A DNA stretch of 41,934 nucleotides from Cloacibacillus sp. (GTDB taxonomy: Bacteria > Synergistota > Synergistia > Synergistales > Synergistaceae), in contig JAVVPF010000028.1 of NCBI GenBank assembly GCA_036655895.1, positions 1 through 41,934 of the forward strand. Direction: 5' to 3'. Made by a program: the position numbers and the translations under genes. Below are positions 25,586 to 33,579 of this stretch, in pieces. Numbering within the stretch: the stretch's first letter is position 1; the number at the start of each line of letters is the position of its first letter. The notes below the pieces were generated by a model, which was not told where the DNA came from, made no database searches, and was given only the letters and a program-made list of their open reading frames with translations.

Positions 25586-26391
25586 TATTCTTCTTCCAAA
25601 CTTTCCGGCTCGTCATAGCCCGCGCCCGATATTTCAAACATGTACAGCTCGTGAGCCAGTATCATGGCGGCAAGCGATAGCGTCGCCGTGTCCTCCTCCG
25701 AAAATGCGCCGGCGGTGCCGGCCTCGAGCTGTAAGACTCCGAGTTTTTCGCCGTGCGCTATGATAGGCACGGAGACGAGTGAACGCGCGTCGCGGTCAAG
25801 CGGCTGGTCGCGCGATGTGACTACGCGCGGCACATTTATCGCACGCCCAGCGGCCATCACCTTCCACGGCGTGCCTCCGCCGCGTTTGAGCAGACGCTCC
25901 GGCGCGTCAAAATGTTCCGGGATGTAAAGGCCGCCCGCTATATCCGCAAGCATAATGAAGATAGCCGCGTCAGGCGCCATCTCCTGCATGTGCTCCCATG
26001 CGTTCTCGATGGCCTCGCGGCTGCTTCTCGCCGCGGCAAGCCGTTTTGCGAAGCCTTCAAGCTCCGGCATGAGGCGCGCCATGCGGTCTCTGAAATGGAG
26101 CAGGTAGGCCGATATGGCAAAGAAGAGCACAAAAAGCGAAACTATCTCCGTCCACGCGAATATTCCGGCTATAGCTACGATGACAGACACTCCGGCGCAG
26201 ATTATCAGATTTTTTTTATAACTCCACCGGCCAAATTCGTTGAGGCCGATGAACGAGGCGACAAGCACTGCGGTGAAGAAGGCGAACAGGCCGAAGGCGC
26301 ACGAAAAGACGGAGCCCGCCGCAAGAAAAACAAGCCAGAAGGCGGAGGGCCAGAACTTGCGCGGACGGAAGATCGCGCGCGCTCTTGGCAT
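25585..26391 (-). CDS. Membrane protein with GAF domain
   Basis: Three to four transmembrane helices in the first 100 residues (about 15-50, 61-80, 82-100) followed by a cytosolic GAF domain (about 105-255; VSVPIIAHGEKLGVLQLEAG is the core signature) and a short acidic tail. No output domain is present, so it is a sensor or scaffold of unknown ligand. The start is placed at ATG 26391 (268 aa) because GGAGG (26402-26406) lies 10 nt upstream; the longer frame from 26439 would overlap the preceding gene by 26 bp. Confidence 0.72.
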   Translation of the reverse strand: MPRARAIFRPRKFWPSAFWLVFLAAGSVFSCAFGLFAFFTAVLVASFIGLNEFGRWSYKKNLIICAGVSVIVAIAGIFAWTEIVSLFVLFFAISAYLLHFRDRMARLMPELEGFAKRLAAARSSREAIENAWEHMQEMAPDAAIFIMLADIAGGLYIPEHFDAPERLLKRGGGTPWKVMAAGRAINVPRVVTSRDQPLDRDARSLVSVPIIAHGEKLGVLQLEAGTAGAFSEEDTATLSLAAMILAHELYMFEISGAGYDEPESLEEE

Positions 26392-26413
26392 TCTCGTATT
26401 TCCTCCATCCCTG

Positions 26414-26986
26414 TTACCATTTTTCAAAATGCAGTTCATCTCCGTCCAAAGTCATGATGCGGATGCCCTCCGAGTCAAGCAGCGCCGCGCTCTCAGGGTC
26501 GCGGCCCTTCGGTATCGTGGTGGAGCCGGGGTTCAAAAATATCGTTCCCGCCTCGCGCACAAGCGAACCTACGTGAGTGTGGCCGGAAATCGCGAGGTCG
26601 GCCTTTGAGTCAAGCGCCATCTGCCGAAGCAGCGGAAAGTTGTCGCCGTGCATCATAAGAATCTTTTTATCGTTCCAAAGCAGCGAGATGTAAAACAGTA
26701 CCTCCGGGTCAAGTATCATTTTATCGACGGGCGCGTCGCAGTTGCCCTGCGCTATCTTTACAGCGCCTCCGTCACGAGCAAAATCATTTATCGCGGAGGC
26801 GAGATCGGCCGGCGTATATCCGCCCGGTATGGTGTTTCGCGGTCCGTGGTAGAGGACGTCGCCCGCGTGCAGCACCGTCTTCACGTCGCCGCCAAAAAGA
26901 GCGAGCGCCTTGCGCCACGCCGGCAGACTCCCGTGGGTGTCAGAGAGCACCCCGATCTTCGCGTCATTAATTATTTCAGCGCACAC
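26414..26986 (-). CDS. YfcE/MJ0936-type metallophosphodiesterase
   Basis: Calcineurin-like phosphoesterase of the small YfcE group. Metal motifs in order: VLSDTHGS (D16, H18), VLHAGDVLYHG, QGNCD, MMHGDN and SGHTHVG. 190 aa, complete. The natural substrate is unknown for the family; family members are assayed with artificial phosphodiesters. GTG start, with AGGGGA 9 nt upstream. First gene of the operon with the GAF and PHP genes; divergent from the HTH-like gene, with overlapping TATAAT boxes for both directions around 27022-27029. Confidence 0.9.
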   Translation of the reverse strand: MCAEIINDAKIGVLSDTHGSLPAWRKALALFGGDVKTVLHAGDVLYHGPRNTIPGGYTPADLASAINDFARDGGAVKIAQGNCDAPVDKMILDPEVLFYISLLWNDKKILMMHGDNFPLLRQMALDSKADLAISGHTHVGSLVREAGTIFLNPGSTTIPKGRDPESAALLDSEGIRIMTLDGDELHFEKW

Positions 26987-27021
26987 AGCAATCTATCCCC
27001 TCTCTTAAAATCTCAGTTTAT

Positions 27022-27029
27022 ATTATAAT
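27022..27029. promoter_or_regulatory. Overlapping divergent -10 boxes
   Basis: TATAAT reads on the + strand at 27024-27029 and on the - strand at 27022-27027, midway between the divergent phosphodiesterase and HTH-like genes. Neither has a good -35. Confidence 0.35.
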
Positions 27030-27072
27030 TCAGAGCAGCGTTATAGGCATAGATAATTAAGGAGGAATTTCT

Positions 27073-27441
27073 ATGAATTTAGATATAAAAAATCTTGAAC
27101 AGCAAAATATGGAGCAGCTTGTAAAATCTCTCGAACTTGTCTCCGCCCGCGTCTTTGATTCCGTCATCAAGACCAATCAGCTAGCTTCGTCGTACACGCC
27201 GGAGATGCAGATGCTTTTCACGGAATGGGTCAACTGTCTTTCGGAATCGATAGTGAGCGAAGTGGACGCGGGACGCGCGCTCGTTCCGGACGAGCTTGCG
27301 GCCACGATAGGCGTGACGCCCGCCACAATAATATCGCTTGCGCTCACGCTGCACAGGGAGGGCCGCATCCGGATAACGGAGATAACGGCGACGCCGAGCA
27401 GCTGCGGCAATACGGAGATATGCGGCTGCCTTAAGGGCTAG
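27073..27441 (+). CDS. Small HTH-like protein of unknown function with Cys-rich C-terminus
   Basis: Not recognised as a named family. 122 aa, cytosolic. The N-terminal half is helical. Residues about 75-108 ([31 protein letters not shown]) look like a helix-turn-helix or winged-helix segment. The last 15 residues hold three Cys ([11 protein letters not shown]). AAGGAGG precedes the ATG. The yaiI-like gene starts 2 bp after the stop, so the two are co-transcribed. It could be a small transcription regulator; the Cys tail might bind metal or sense redox, which is inference only. Confidence 0.75.
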   Translation: MNLDIKNLEQQNMEQLVKSLELVSARVFDSVIKTNQLASSYTPEMQMLFTEWVNCLSESIVSEVDAGRALVPDELAATIGVTPATIISLALTLHREGRIRITEITATPSSCGNTEICGCLKG

Positions 27442-27443
27442 CC

Positions 27444-27884
27444 GTGAAGGTAATCGTAGACGCGGACGCCTGTCCGCGCGGCTGTCTTGAGGCGGTGCTG
27501 CGCAAAAGCCGCGCAGCCGGCGCGGCCGTAACGACCGTGGCCAACTTCAGCCACGAGATAGAGTCAGACTGTCACATCACGGTCGGCGGCGACTCTCAGG
27601 CGGCGGATATAAAGACGGCGAACCTCACGGAGCGCGGCGACATCGTTGTGACGCAGGACATCGGGCTTGCCGCCATCGTGCTTGCAAAAGGCGCGCGCGC
27701 CATTGGGCCTACCGGCTTTGAATATAAGGAAGAGACAATGGACGCCGTCCTTGAGGAACGCGAGATAAAGGCGAAGTTCCGCCGCGCCGGAGGCCGGACA
27801 AAAGGCCCTGCAAAACGGACAAAAGAGGACGACCGGCGCTTTGCGGAAAACTTCGAAAAGATGCTTGAGGAAAAAGAGCTCTAA
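27444..27884 (+). CDS. YaiI/YqxD family protein (DUF188)
   Basis: PIN-like DUF188 protein of unknown activity. Conserved motifs: [10 protein letters not shown] at the N-terminus, [26 protein letters not shown] in the middle and the basic [22 protein letters not shown] tail. 146 aa, the usual length. GTG start 2 bp after the preceding stop, so translation is probably coupled. Its stop TAA overlaps the stop of the convergent ggt gene. Confidence 0.9.
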   Translation: MKVIVDADACPRGCLEAVLRKSRAAGAAVTTVANFSHEIESDCHITVGGDSQAADIKTANLTERGDIVVTQDIGLAAIVLAKGARAIGPTGFEYKEETMDAVLEEREIKAKFRRAGGRTKGPAKRTKEDDRRFAENFEKMLEEKEL

Positions 27885-29491
27885 TATACGGCTACGCAGC
27901 CGTCGGCGCGCGGCTCGGTAGCCCCGACAAGCGAGCCGCCCTCGTCGCGCAGTATCATCTGGCCGCGGCCGTATGAGGTGCTGTCGTGATCTATGCGTAT
28001 GTCGTGCCCCATCGCTGAAAGTTCCCTCGCGATATGGTTGTCTACGCCCTGTTCGAGGCCGACGCGCCTTCCGTCCAGCCACTGCCAGCGCGGTGCGTCA
28101 AGCGACTCCTGCGGGTTGAGCGCGAAGTCCACCATGTTGACTATCATTTGAAGATGGCCCTGCGGCTGCATGAAGGCGCCCATTACGCCAAACGGCCCGA
28201 CCGCCCTCTCGTTCTTTGTGATGAAGCCGGGGATGATCGTATGATACGGCTTAACACCCGGCGTCAGAAAATTCGGGGAGGCCGGGTCAAGCGAGAAGTT
28301 GTTGCCGCGGTTGTGCAGCGTTATCCCGGTCCCAGGCACGCAAAGGCCTGAGCCGAAACCGTGATAGTTGCTCTGTATCATGGATACCATGTTGCCCTCG
28401 TCGTCCGCCGCCGCAAGATAGACGGTGCCGCCTGAGCTCTGCCGTTCTGAGGTCGGAAGCCCAGCGCGCCGTTCGTCAAGCATCGCGGCGCTCCGCGCCG
28501 CCAGTTCGTCAGAGATCATAGCTTCCACGCTCTTTTTCATGCGCCTAGGGTCGCCTACTTCTGCAACCGCCTCCGCAAAGGCGAGTTTTATCGCCTCTAT
28601 TTGCAGATGATAGCTGCGCGCGCACTCGCGCCCCGTCAATTCAAATTTTTTAAGTATATTGAGCGCCATGAGCGCCACGATCCCCTGTCCGTTAGGCGGG
28701 ATCTCCCACACCTTGTAGCCGCGGTAATCGGCGCAGATAGGCTTCACCCATTCCGGCGCGAATGCCGCAAGGTCTTCCGCGCGCAGCCATCCGCCGTACT
28801 GGCGCGAGTAGGCGTCTATGGCGGCGGCGAGTTCGCCCGCATAAAACGAGCGCGCGCCGCTTTCGGCTATTTTGCGCAGCGTCTGTCCCTGCTGCGGGCT
28901 GCGCCACAGCTCGCCCGGCTCCGGCGCGCGTCCTTCTTTTGTGAAACTGTCAAAGAGCGGCGCGAACTCCGCCCCTTTCAGATTTTTTTTAAATTCCGCG
29001 AAGGCCTTTTTCCAAAGAAGGCTCACGGTCGGCGAGACCGGAAAACCGTTCTCCGCGTAATAGACGGCGGGAGCAAGCACCTCTTGCAGCGGCAGCCGTC
29101 CAAACCGCGCGTTCAGCTCGGCCCACGCACCGGGCGCACCGGGCACTGTGACTGCCTCCCAGCCGTAGAGCGGCATTTTGTTCAGTCCGCGCGCGGAAAG
29201 CGCGGAGGCGTCCGCAAGCGCCGGCGCAAAGCCGCTTGAATTCAGGCCGTGCAGCTCCCCCTTCATCCATACCAGAGCGAACGCGTCTCCGCCGATGCCG
29301 TTGCTGGTCGGCTCCACCACGGTAAGACATGCCGCCGCGGCCACGGCCGCGTCCACGGCGTTTCCGCCGCGCCGCAGCATTTCAAGCCCGGCCTGAGCCG
29401 CGAGCGGCTGAGTGGTCGCCGTCATGCCGCGCGCGCCGTAAACAAGCGTCCGCCGCGATGGATAGGAATATTTCTCTGCGTTGAATTTCAT
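27881..29491 (-). CDS. ggt: Gamma-glutamyltransferase family Ntn hydrolase (cytosolic)
   Basis: Transfers or hydrolyses gamma-glutamyl groups, for example from glutathione. Family features: [30 protein letters not shown] near the N-terminus, [13 protein letters not shown], and the self-cleavage site before T356 in [16 protein letters not shown], followed by SNYHGFGSG. 536 aa. No signal peptide, unlike periplasmic GGTs, so the substrate may be an imported peptide. The start is ATG 29491, since GAGGTG lies just upstream and the longer frame starts at a TTG within that site. Its stop overlaps the convergent yaiI-like stop. Confidence 0.9.
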   Translation of the reverse strand: MKFNAEKYSYPSRRTLVYGARGMTATTQPLAAQAGLEMLRRGGNAVDAAVAAAACLTVVEPTSNGIGGDAFALVWMKGELHGLNSSGFAPALADASALSARGLNKMPLYGWEAVTVPGAPGAWAELNARFGRLPLQEVLAPAVYYAENGFPVSPTVSLLWKKAFAEFKKNLKGAEFAPLFDSFTKEGRAPEPGELWRSPQQGQTLRKIAESGARSFYAGELAAAIDAYSRQYGGWLRAEDLAAFAPEWVKPICADYRGYKVWEIPPNGQGIVALMALNILKKFELTGRECARSYHLQIEAIKLAFAEAVAEVGDPRRMKKSVEAMISDELAARSAAMLDERRAGLPTSERQSSGGTVYLAAADDEGNMVSMIQSNYHGFGSGLCVPGTGITLHNRGNNFSLDPASPNFLTPGVKPYHTIIPGFITKNERAVGPFGVMGAFMQPQGHLQMIVNMVDFALNPQESLDAPRWQWLDGRRVGLEQGVDNHIARELSAMGHDIRIDHDSTSYGRGQMILRDEGGSLVGATEPRADGCVAVY

Positions 29492-29557
29492 AACAACACC
29501 ACACCTCAAAGAATAAAATTCTTTTTTATTTATACACTATCCGCATAAAAAAGAACA

Positions 29558-29571
29558 GGCGCGAGGGCGCC
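29558..29571 (-). terminator. Candidate terminator after the bio operon
   Basis: GGCGC (29558-29562) and GCGCC (29567-29571) form a 5-bp GC stem with a 4-nt loop. On the minus strand it is followed by TGTTCTTTTTT. It lies 35 bp beyond the bioA stop. Confidence 0.6.
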
Positions 29572-29605
29572 GCCACGCCCGCAGAAAAATTTAAAGACGC
29601 GCACC

Positions 29606-30946
29606 TCACGCGGGCAGTATTTTTACCAGAGCCTCCCGCGCAAGCGAGGCCGCCCTTTCGCACTCGCTTGCGCTGATTATAAGCGGCGGGTTAAAGTAAA
29701 GCACGTCGCCGAGCGGTCTTAAAATCAGCCCCAGTTTGAGCGCCTCTTTGAATATTTGATATCCCGTGCGCGCGGCGGCAAGCGGCTCTTTCGTCTTTTT
29801 GTCCGCTACAAGCTCTATTGCGTTTATGAGGCCTATGCTTCGTATCTCGCCGACGTTCGGATGGTCCGCGAACTTTTCGCGCAGGATACGGGTCAAGACG
29901 GCCGCCGTTTTCGAGGCCGTTCCAAGGACATCCTCTTCACGCATCACGCGCAGCACGGCAAGAGCCGCCGCGCAGCCAAGCGGGTTGCCGCTGTAGGTGT
30001 GGCTGTGCATGAAGGCGCGTCCGCTTGCGTAATCGGCGTAAAAGGCGTCGTACACGCTATCCGTCGTCACAGTGATGGACATGGGCATATAGCCTCCGGT
30101 AAGCCCCTTTGAGAGGCACATGATGTCCGGGCTGACGCCTGCGTGTTCAAAGGCGAACATTTTCCCCGTGCGCCCAAAGCCCGTCGCTATTTCATCCGCT
30201 ATCAGCAGCAGGCCGTAGCTGTCGCAGAGCGCGCGCAGCTTCTTCAGATAAAGCGGCGGATATACCCGCATCCCGGCGCTTCCCTGCAGCAGCGGCTCCA
30301 CGATGAGCGCGCAGCATTCATGGCCGTACTTAGCGAAGCTCTGTTCCGCCTCTGTGGCGCACTCGCAGGCGCATTCCCCGCGCCTTTTGCCGTAGCGGCA
30401 TCTGTAACAGTCCGGCGCCTCTATTCTCACCGTATCCATCAGCATCGGCCCGTACACTTTTGCGTAAAGGTCCATAGCGCCTACGGAAAGCGCGCCCGTC
30501 GTCTCTCCGTGATAGCCTCCAGAGAGAGACATGAAGCGTCTTTTTGCAGAATGCCCGCATTGAAGCTGATATTGAAAACTCATCTTTAGCGCGCACTCCA
30601 CGGCGGCGGAGCCGTTGTCCGAAAAATTGAATTTTGAAAGGCCGTCGGGCACTATTTCGGCAAGTTCTTCACAAAGCCGTATGGCCGGTTCATGCGTGAA
30701 ATTTGCGAATATGACGTGTTCAAGGCGGTCTATCTGCTCCTTCACCGCGGCGTTTATGGCTGGATGGCAGTGCCCAAGCAGATTGCACCACCAAGAGCTG
30801 ATGATGTCGATATATTCTTTTCCGTCCGTATCGTAAAGATAGACGCCGCGCCCGCGCTCTATCGGTATCGGCGCCAGCTCCTCGTAATCCTTCATCTGCG
30901 AACAGGGATGCCAGATATGTTTTAAATCTCTCTGTGCAAGGTTCAT
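29606..30946 (-). CDS. bioA: Adenosylmethionine-8-amino-7-oxononanoate aminotransferase BioA
   Basis: PLP enzyme: KAPA plus SAM to DAPA, the antepenultimate biotin step. Signature [88 protein letters not shown] with PLP lysine K280. A Cys-rich segment, [20 protein letters not shown], occurs at about 180-200, as in some BioA proteins. 446 aa. GGAGG lies 8 nt before the ATG. Last gene of bioYBDA. Confidence 0.95.
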   Translation of the reverse strand: MNLAQRDLKHIWHPCSQMKDYEELAPIPIERGRGVYLYDTDGKEYIDIISSWWCNLLGHCHPAINAAVKEQIDRLEHVIFANFTHEPAIRLCEELAEIVPDGLSKFNFSDNGSAAVECALKMSFQYQLQCGHSAKRRFMSLSGGYHGETTGALSVGAMDLYAKVYGPMLMDTVRIEAPDCYRCRYGKRRGECACECATEAEQSFAKYGHECCALIVEPLLQGSAGMRVYPPLYLKKLRALCDSYGLLLIADEIATGFGRTGKMFAFEHAGVSPDIMCLSKGLTGGYMPMSITVTTDSVYDAFYADYASGRAFMHSHTYSGNPLGCAAALAVLRVMREEDVLGTASKTAAVLTRILREKFADHPNVGEIRSIGLINAIELVADKKTKEPLAAARTGYQIFKEALKLGLILRPLGDVLYFNPPLIISASECERAASLAREALVKILPA

Positions 30947-30957
30947 GACAGAGCCTC

Positions 30958-31641
30958 CTATCTGAAAAGCTCGGCAAGCGCCAAAGCGGAAAGCGGCAGC
31001 ACGCGCGCGCCGCGAACCGTCTCGCAGAGGACTGGCACGCCGCTCAGCTCTTCAATCATTTTTTTATTATCGGCGTGGATGAGGTTTTCCGGCTCCCAGT
31101 TGTTCAGAATGACGCCCGCCGTTTCAATGCCGCGTTCCTTCATGTAGCTTGCCGTAAGCACGGCTGAATTTATAGCGCCAAGTCCCGCGTCGCCCACGAT
31201 GAGACAACGCAGCCCAAATTCCTTTATGATATCTTCAAGCATGATGCGGGTCGCACCGTCCCAACGGATGGGGCACACGACGCCGCCGCTGCCTTCGACG
31301 ACAAGATAGTCAAAGAGAGCAAGCCGCCTGTTGAAATCTTCTTTTACCTTCGCCATTTCAACTGGCTCGCCTGCGACGCGCGCCGCAAGATGCGGCGAGA
31401 ACGCCTCTTTGTAGATATAAGAGACGGCGCAGGCTGGATCTCCAGTTAGCCCCGCTGTGCGATAAACATATTCGGCGTCTCCCGGGACAAGCCTGCCGCC
31501 GCAAATTTCGGCTCCGCTCAGCGCCGCCTTGTAATAACCAACGTTCATCCCCGCGTCGCTCAATTTTTTCACGATAAGCGCCGTAACGTAGGTCTTGCCG
31601 ACCTCGGTTCCTGTGCCAGTGACAAATATCGCTTTACCCAT
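30958..31641 (-). CDS. bioD: Dethiobiotin synthetase BioD
   Basis: ATP-dependent ring closure of DAPA with CO2 to dethiobiotin. P-loop GTGTEVGKT at residues 9-17; VVEGSGGVVCPI is the second family motif; VILNNWEPENLIHADN contains the nucleotide-base loop. 227 aa. GAGGTG lies 7 nt before the ATG, which overlaps the bioB end by 8 bp. Confidence 0.95.
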   Translation of the reverse strand: MGKAIFVTGTGTEVGKTYVTALIVKKLSDAGMNVGYYKAALSGAEICGGRLVPGDAEYVYRTAGLTGDPACAVSYIYKEAFSPHLAARVAGEPVEMAKVKEDFNRRLALFDYLVVEGSGGVVCPIRWDGATRIMLEDIIKEFGLRCLIVGDAGLGAINSAVLTASYMKERGIETAGVILNNWEPENLIHADNKKMIEELSGVPVLCETVRGARVLPLSALALAELFR

Positions 31642-32602
31642 TTTTTCTCACCTCAAAGCCCAGTTCGGAAATCATTCTGATGTCGCGCGCGGCGGCTATG
31701 CCCGATGTTGTCAGCATATCGCCAGTGATCGCTGCGTTCGCGCCCGATTTAAAACAGGCAAGCCCTGCCTCGGGCAGAAGGCCGCGGCCGCCGGCCATAC
31801 GAATGGCGGCGTGCGGCAGTATGAAACGAAAAATCGCAACCGTGCGGCGTATCTCGTCATACGGAAGCCTTGGCGCGCCGGCAAGCGGAGTTCCCGCGAT
31901 AGGGTTTAAAATATTGACCGGGATAGAATCAACACCAAGCTCACGCGCCGCAAGCACCATGTCCACACGGTCTTCCATGCTCTCGCCAAGCCCGATTATG
32001 CCGCCGCTGCATACTGAAAGCCCAGCGGCGATTGCCGCTGTGACAGCCGCTCTCTTATCATGCCAACTATGAGTGGTGCAAATTTTGGGGAAATAATTTT
32101 CGCCGGTTTCAAGGTTATTATGAACGCGGCTTGCGCCGGCGTCGCCAAGACGACGGTACTGCGCCTCGGTAAGCAGCCCCAAAGAGATGCAGACGGAAAG
32201 CCTCGTGCGTTCCCTTATTAGGCGCACCGCGCGCGCGACCGAGGCAAGCTCCTCGTCTGAAAGCGAGCCGCCGGAGGTTACGATCGAAAACCGAAGCACG
32301 CCTGCCGCCTCGGCCTCAAGCGCCGTCGCAAGAATGATTTCCGCGTCAAGTAGTTCGTATTCGCTTATGGCGGCGCGATGGCGGCCCGACTGAGCGCAGA
32401 AGGCGCAGTCCTCCGAGCACCGCCCGCTCTTTGCGTTGATTATCGCGCAAAGGTCAAACGTATTGCCGCAACAGGCGCTTCGTATCTCCTCCGCATCGAC
32501 GCAAAGTTCATCAAGCGGCACGCAGGCAAGCGACAACGCCTCCGCGCGCGAAAGCAGACGTCCATCCATGACGTCTTTTTTTAGAATACTAAGGACGGAC
32601 AT
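31634..32602 (-). CDS. bioB: Biotin synthase BioB
   Basis: Radical SAM enzyme inserting sulfur into dethiobiotin. [4Fe-4S] site C62-x3-C66-x2-C69 in GRCSEDCAFCAQSGRH; downstream SLGLLTEAQYRRLGDAGASRVHNNLETGENYFPKI and SGGIIGLGESMEDRV are typical of BioB. 322 aa. The start is ATG 32602, with AAAGGAGAG upstream; the longer frame from 32638 would begin inside bioY at a poor site. The start overlaps bioY by 14 bp. Confidence 0.96.
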   Translation of the reverse strand: MSVLSILKKDVMDGRLLSRAEALSLACVPLDELCVDAEEIRSACCGNTFDLCAIINAKSGRCSEDCAFCAQSGRHRAAISEYELLDAEIILATALEAEAAGVLRFSIVTSGGSLSDEELASVARAVRLIRERTRLSVCISLGLLTEAQYRRLGDAGASRVHNNLETGENYFPKICTTHSWHDKRAAVTAAIAAGLSVCSGGIIGLGESMEDRVDMVLAARELGVDSIPVNILNPIAGTPLAGAPRLPYDEIRRTVAIFRFILPHAAIRMAGGRGLLPEAGLACFKSGANAAITGDMLTTSGIAAARDIRMISELGFEVRKNG

Positions 32603-33152
32603 TAAATATAGCTCTCCTTTCCAAAACGCGCACCGCAATTTGCGCGCTCACAAAACACAGTAAGAGGTCGCCGGGCACTGCAAGCACAAAGCAATACAAG
32701 ATAAGCGGCCCAAGCGCTATCGGCGTACCTAAGACGAAGTTTGAAACGAGCCAGCAGTAAAACATACCGCAGCCGTACACCGCGCCAAGCCCTGCAAACG
32801 ACGCAACAAGAAAGCGCCGAAACGACGGCGTGCCGGCATACGCAACGCGCCCAGATATCCACGCACCCGCCGCAAAGCCTATAAGGTAGCCGAAGGTCGG
32901 CTGCAGGATATAGGCTGGGCCTCCGCCTTCAGCAAACACCGGCACACCAGCAAGCCCAAGCAATATATAGACGCCGACCGCCGCGGCCCCGCCGCGCGCT
33001 CCGAGCGTCAAGCCGGCAAGCGTCGTAAACAAAAACTGCAGCGTGAACGGAACGACTGGCACAGGCACGCGAATACGCGCGCCGACCGCCGCAAGCGCCA
33101 CAAAAAAGGCGCATAAAACAAGCTCACGAACCGAAAAACCCTTTACCTCCAT
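32589..33152 (-). CDS. bioY: BioY, substrate-binding subunit of the biotin ECF transporter
   Basis: Integral membrane S-component for biotin uptake; works alone or with ECF energising subunits, none of which are here. About six hydrophobic helices; conserved family segments VPFTLQFLFTTLAGLTLGARGGAAAV and GGPAYILQPTFGYLIGF. 187 aa. The start is ATG 33152: GGGGAGG lies 7 nt upstream, and the in-frame TTG directly before it is less likely. First gene of bioYBDA. Placement in a biosynthesis operon and an inverted repeat upstream indicate biotin-responsive control. Confidence 0.93.
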   Translation of the reverse strand: MEVKGFSVRELVLCAFFVALAAVGARIRVPVPVVPFTLQFLFTTLAGLTLGARGGAAAVGVYILLGLAGVPVFAEGGGPAYILQPTFGYLIGFAAGAWISGRVAYAGTPSFRRFLVASFAGLGAVYGCGMFYCWLVSNFVLGTPIALGPLILYCFVLAVPGDLLLCFVSAQIAVRVLERRAIFNVRP

Positions 33153-33218
33153 CAAAATGCCTCCCCAAACGGCTCTGCTCTGCCGTCATGCAAATGAATT
33201 TATCACCAGTTTTGCGAT

Positions 33219-33252
33219 TATGTCAACTATAATATTAAAAATAGTTGACATA
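33219..33252. promoter_or_regulatory. Candidate BirA operator of the bio operon (perfect inverted repeat)
   Basis: TATGTCAACTAT (33219-33230) and ATAGTTGACATA (33241-33252) are perfect inverted copies 10 nt apart. Read as ATGTCAAC, 16 nt, GTTGACAT it matches the shape of BirA boxes (TGTnAAC ... GTTnACA with 14-16 nt between). A minus-strand TTGACA (33221-33226) lies inside it, with GATAAA 16 nt further on. No birA gene is in the window. Confidence 0.6.
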
Positions 33253-33291
33253 TGCTTTCACATTTTTTCTTGGCGATTTTTTACGACACTA

Positions 33292-33321
33292 TTGACACGA
33301 CATGAAACTTGCGTGTACAAT
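33292..33321 (+). promoter_or_regulatory. Promoter of the met leader transcript
   Basis: Exact TTGACA (33292-33297), 18-nt spacer, TACAAT (33316-33321). Transcription should start near 33328, about 30 nt before the leader ORF. Confidence 0.75.
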
Positions 33322-33345
33322 CTTTCGCAATACGCGGCTAAGGAA

Positions 33346-33469
33346 GGAGAGAGGCTCATGTTTGTAAAGGATCACTCAATAATGTACATGATGATGTGCG
33401 TGATGCGCGGCTCTCCCTTCGATAAGGCGGCGTAGTCTATCGCTGTCATTTATTGACCGGGAGGAGCGC
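33346..33469 (+). promoter_or_regulatory. Competing RNA pairings of the met leader (anti-antiterminator and antiterminator)
   Basis: Segment 1, GGAGAG (33346-33351, within the Shine-Dalgarno), pairs with CTCTCC (33411-33416). Segment 2 (33405-33417) can instead pair with 33459-33469 in the 5' arm of the terminator: GCGC with GCGC, TC with GA and TCCC with GGGA, with two bulges. The pairings are mutually exclusive with each other or with the terminator. Hand-folded, no energies calculated. Confidence 0.5.
33358..33435 (+). CDS. Methionine-rich 25-aa leader peptide (putative attenuator)
   Basis: A 25-codon ORF with a strong Shine-Dalgarno (AAGGAGAGAGG just upstream of ATG 33358) and a TAG stop at 33433. 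Residues 9-16 read MYMMMCVM: five Met among eight residues, at codons 9, 11, 12, 13 and 16. The stop is 20 nt before an intrinsic terminator, and the next gene encodes a MetQ-type methionine-binding protein. This is the arrangement of a leader peptide in ribosome-mediated attenuation: scarcity of Met-tRNA would stall the ribosome on the ATG codons. No protein function beyond this is proposed. It also happens to be the end of a longer 130-codon frame that opens inside bioY on the opposite strand; I reject that frame. Confidence 0.75.
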   Translation: MFVKDHSIMYMMMCVMRGSPFDKAA

Positions 33470-33493
33470 GGCGCTCTTTCCGGTCTTTTTTTT
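33455..33493 (+). terminator. Attenuator terminator between the leader ORF and metQ
   Basis: 33455-33468 pairs with 33472-33485 over 14 consecutive positions (two G-U), loop of 3 nt, followed by eight T (33486-33493). It lies 87 bp before the metQ ATG, so read-through is needed for metQ expression from the leader promoter. Confidence 0.88.
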
Positions 33494-33579
33494 ATTTTGA
33501 GGGGAGGACGGTTTTTATTTCAGGGTTTTGAGTATCGTTAAATTGCAACGGCAAATTATAAAAATCTGGAGGTTTTATT

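Noticed and set aside
28689-28907. Frameshift or broken gene inside ggt
   Set aside because: The 536-aa frame is continuous and keeps the N-terminal, processing-site and C-terminal motifs.
33322-33357. SAM riboswitch or T-box before metQ
   Set aside because: Only about 30 nt lie between the expected transcription start and the leader ORF, too short for either, and I see no T-box motif or SAM-I pattern.
33043-33435. A 130-codon + strand frame ending at the same stop as the leader peptide
   Set aside because: It opens inside bioY on the opposite strand and runs through the bio operator and the leader promoter. The strong Shine-Dalgarno and promoter serve the internal ATG at 33358.
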